A DNA stretch of 42,442 nucleotides from CACPJA01 sp964629335. Its GTDB lineage: Bacteria > Pseudomonadota > Gammaproteobacteria > Steroidobacterales > UBA11654. The notes below the pieces were generated by a model. The model was not told the origin of the DNA. It ran no database searches and was given only the letters and a program-made list of their open reading frames with translations. Positions 42,213-42,442 of the stretch are shown in pieces. Location of the stretch: positions 1 to 42,442 of the forward strand of contig CAZVRH010000010.1 of assembly GCA_964629335.1 (NCBI GenBank), given 5' to 3'. The position numbers and the translations under genes are program-made. Numbering within the stretch: position 1 is the first letter of the stretch; each line of letters begins with the position of its first letter.

Positions 42213-42442
42213 TTGATTAATACAGTCAAACCCACCAATATCAGATGGAGAGTTCTCTTCATTACACTTCTGCTAGGATATATTGCTTATGTATTCAGGG
42301 GCAATCTTTCGGTGATTGGCAAGTTTTTGATGGATGACATTGGCATCACAGAAATACAATTAGGCTGGCTTCTCTCTTCATTTTTATGGGGTTACACACT
42401 CTTTCAATTTCCAGGAGGTTTACTTTCAGAGAAAATAGGGCC
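42213..42442 (+). CDS. MFS transporter, N-terminal part (runs off the window)
   Basis: The frame from the TTG at 42213 is open to the right edge (about 76 codons). It encodes a first helix, VLFITLLLGYIAYVF, then RGNLSVIGKFLMDDIGI, a second helix, WLLSSFLWGYTLFQFP, and the loop GGLLSEKIG, the start of an anion:cation-symporter-like MFS carrier. An amber codon at 42171 bounds the frame upstream, and no ATG lies between, so the TTG is the likely start. A weak ribosome binding site (TGGA) lies at 42201. It is divergent from the mttB-type gene. Confidence 0.75.
   Translation, partial: MINTVKPTNIRWRVLFITLLLGYIAYVFRGNLSVIGKFLMDDIGITEIQLGWLLSSFLWGYTLFQFPGGLLSEKIG

Noticed and set aside
42020..42220. 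Open frame of 66 codons upstream of the last MFS gene
   Set aside because: Its first part overlaps the start of the mttB-type gene, it has no ribosome binding site, and its composition resembles intergenic AT-rich sequence.
1..42442. Mobile element, prophage, CRISPR array, or rRNA/tRNA gene
   Set aside because: No transposase, integrase, terminal inverted repeats, spaced direct repeats or tRNA-like cloverleaf was found in the gaps between genes.

Overview
The window reads as a chromosomal segment of an AT-rich, gene-dense, aerobic, probably marine gammaproteobacterium. The grounds are the branched-chain amino acid genes, a complete TonB2-type energy-transduction cluster with a TonB-dependent receptor, a TRAP carrier, ETF and crotonase genes for acyl-CoA oxidation, a compacted fabG-acpP-tmk-holB locus, short intergenic gaps and heavy AGA/AAA codon use. 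A SAR86-like or related streamlined lineage would fit, but that is inference. I see no rRNA, tRNA, CRISPR array, insertion sequence, integrase or phage gene.

Layout. 1-2617 (minus): leuA (cut by the left edge) and ilvC behind a 27-codon Leu/Ile-rich leader peptide and a terminator/antiterminator pair, a textbook-style attenuator and the clearest regulatory element here. 2727-8294 (plus): DUF3450 protein, TtpC-like, ExbB, ExbD, TonB, TPR protein. 8298-12357 (minus): TauE/SafE permease, TonB-dependent receptor, double-VOC protein. 12445-17453 (plus): HMG-CoA-lyase-type enzyme and HyuA/HyuB hydantoinase/oxoprolinase subunits. 17470-20586: MscS channel, SDR, aldehyde dehydrogenase. 20659-24791 (plus): TRAP DctQ/DctM without DctP, peroxiredoxin, MDR oxidoreductase, four-or-more-helix membrane protein. 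24677-27579 (minus): etfB-etfA-MFS exporter, whose end overlaps the preceding membrane-protein gene by 115 bp.

27682-33518: DUF6491-type lipoprotein and an overlapping unknown partner, NCS1 permease with dienoyl-CoA isomerase, a second double-VOC paralogue (minus), MFS carrier. 33596-37470 (plus): fabG, acpP, tmk, holB, FNR-like flavoprotein. 37507-40540 (plus): FabH-like synthase, FAD monooxygenase, crotonase, behind a hairpin that encloses the ribosome binding site. 40533-42050 (minus): non-pyrrolysine MttB homologue. 42213-end: start of another MFS carrier.

How the parts work together: TonB2 energises outer-membrane uptake by receptors such as the one beside it. The TRAP, NCS1 and MFS carriers move small organic solutes. 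HyuAB, HMGL, ALDH, SDR, MDR, crotonases and ETF form a scavenging catabolic repertoire feeding acyl-CoA oxidation. The items most worth pursuing are the ilvC attenuator, the FabH-like/FAD monooxygenase/crotonase operon with its hairpin, the reduced HolB, the two VOC paralogues and the orphan MttB homologue. All family names rest on motif recognition by eye; no search was run.
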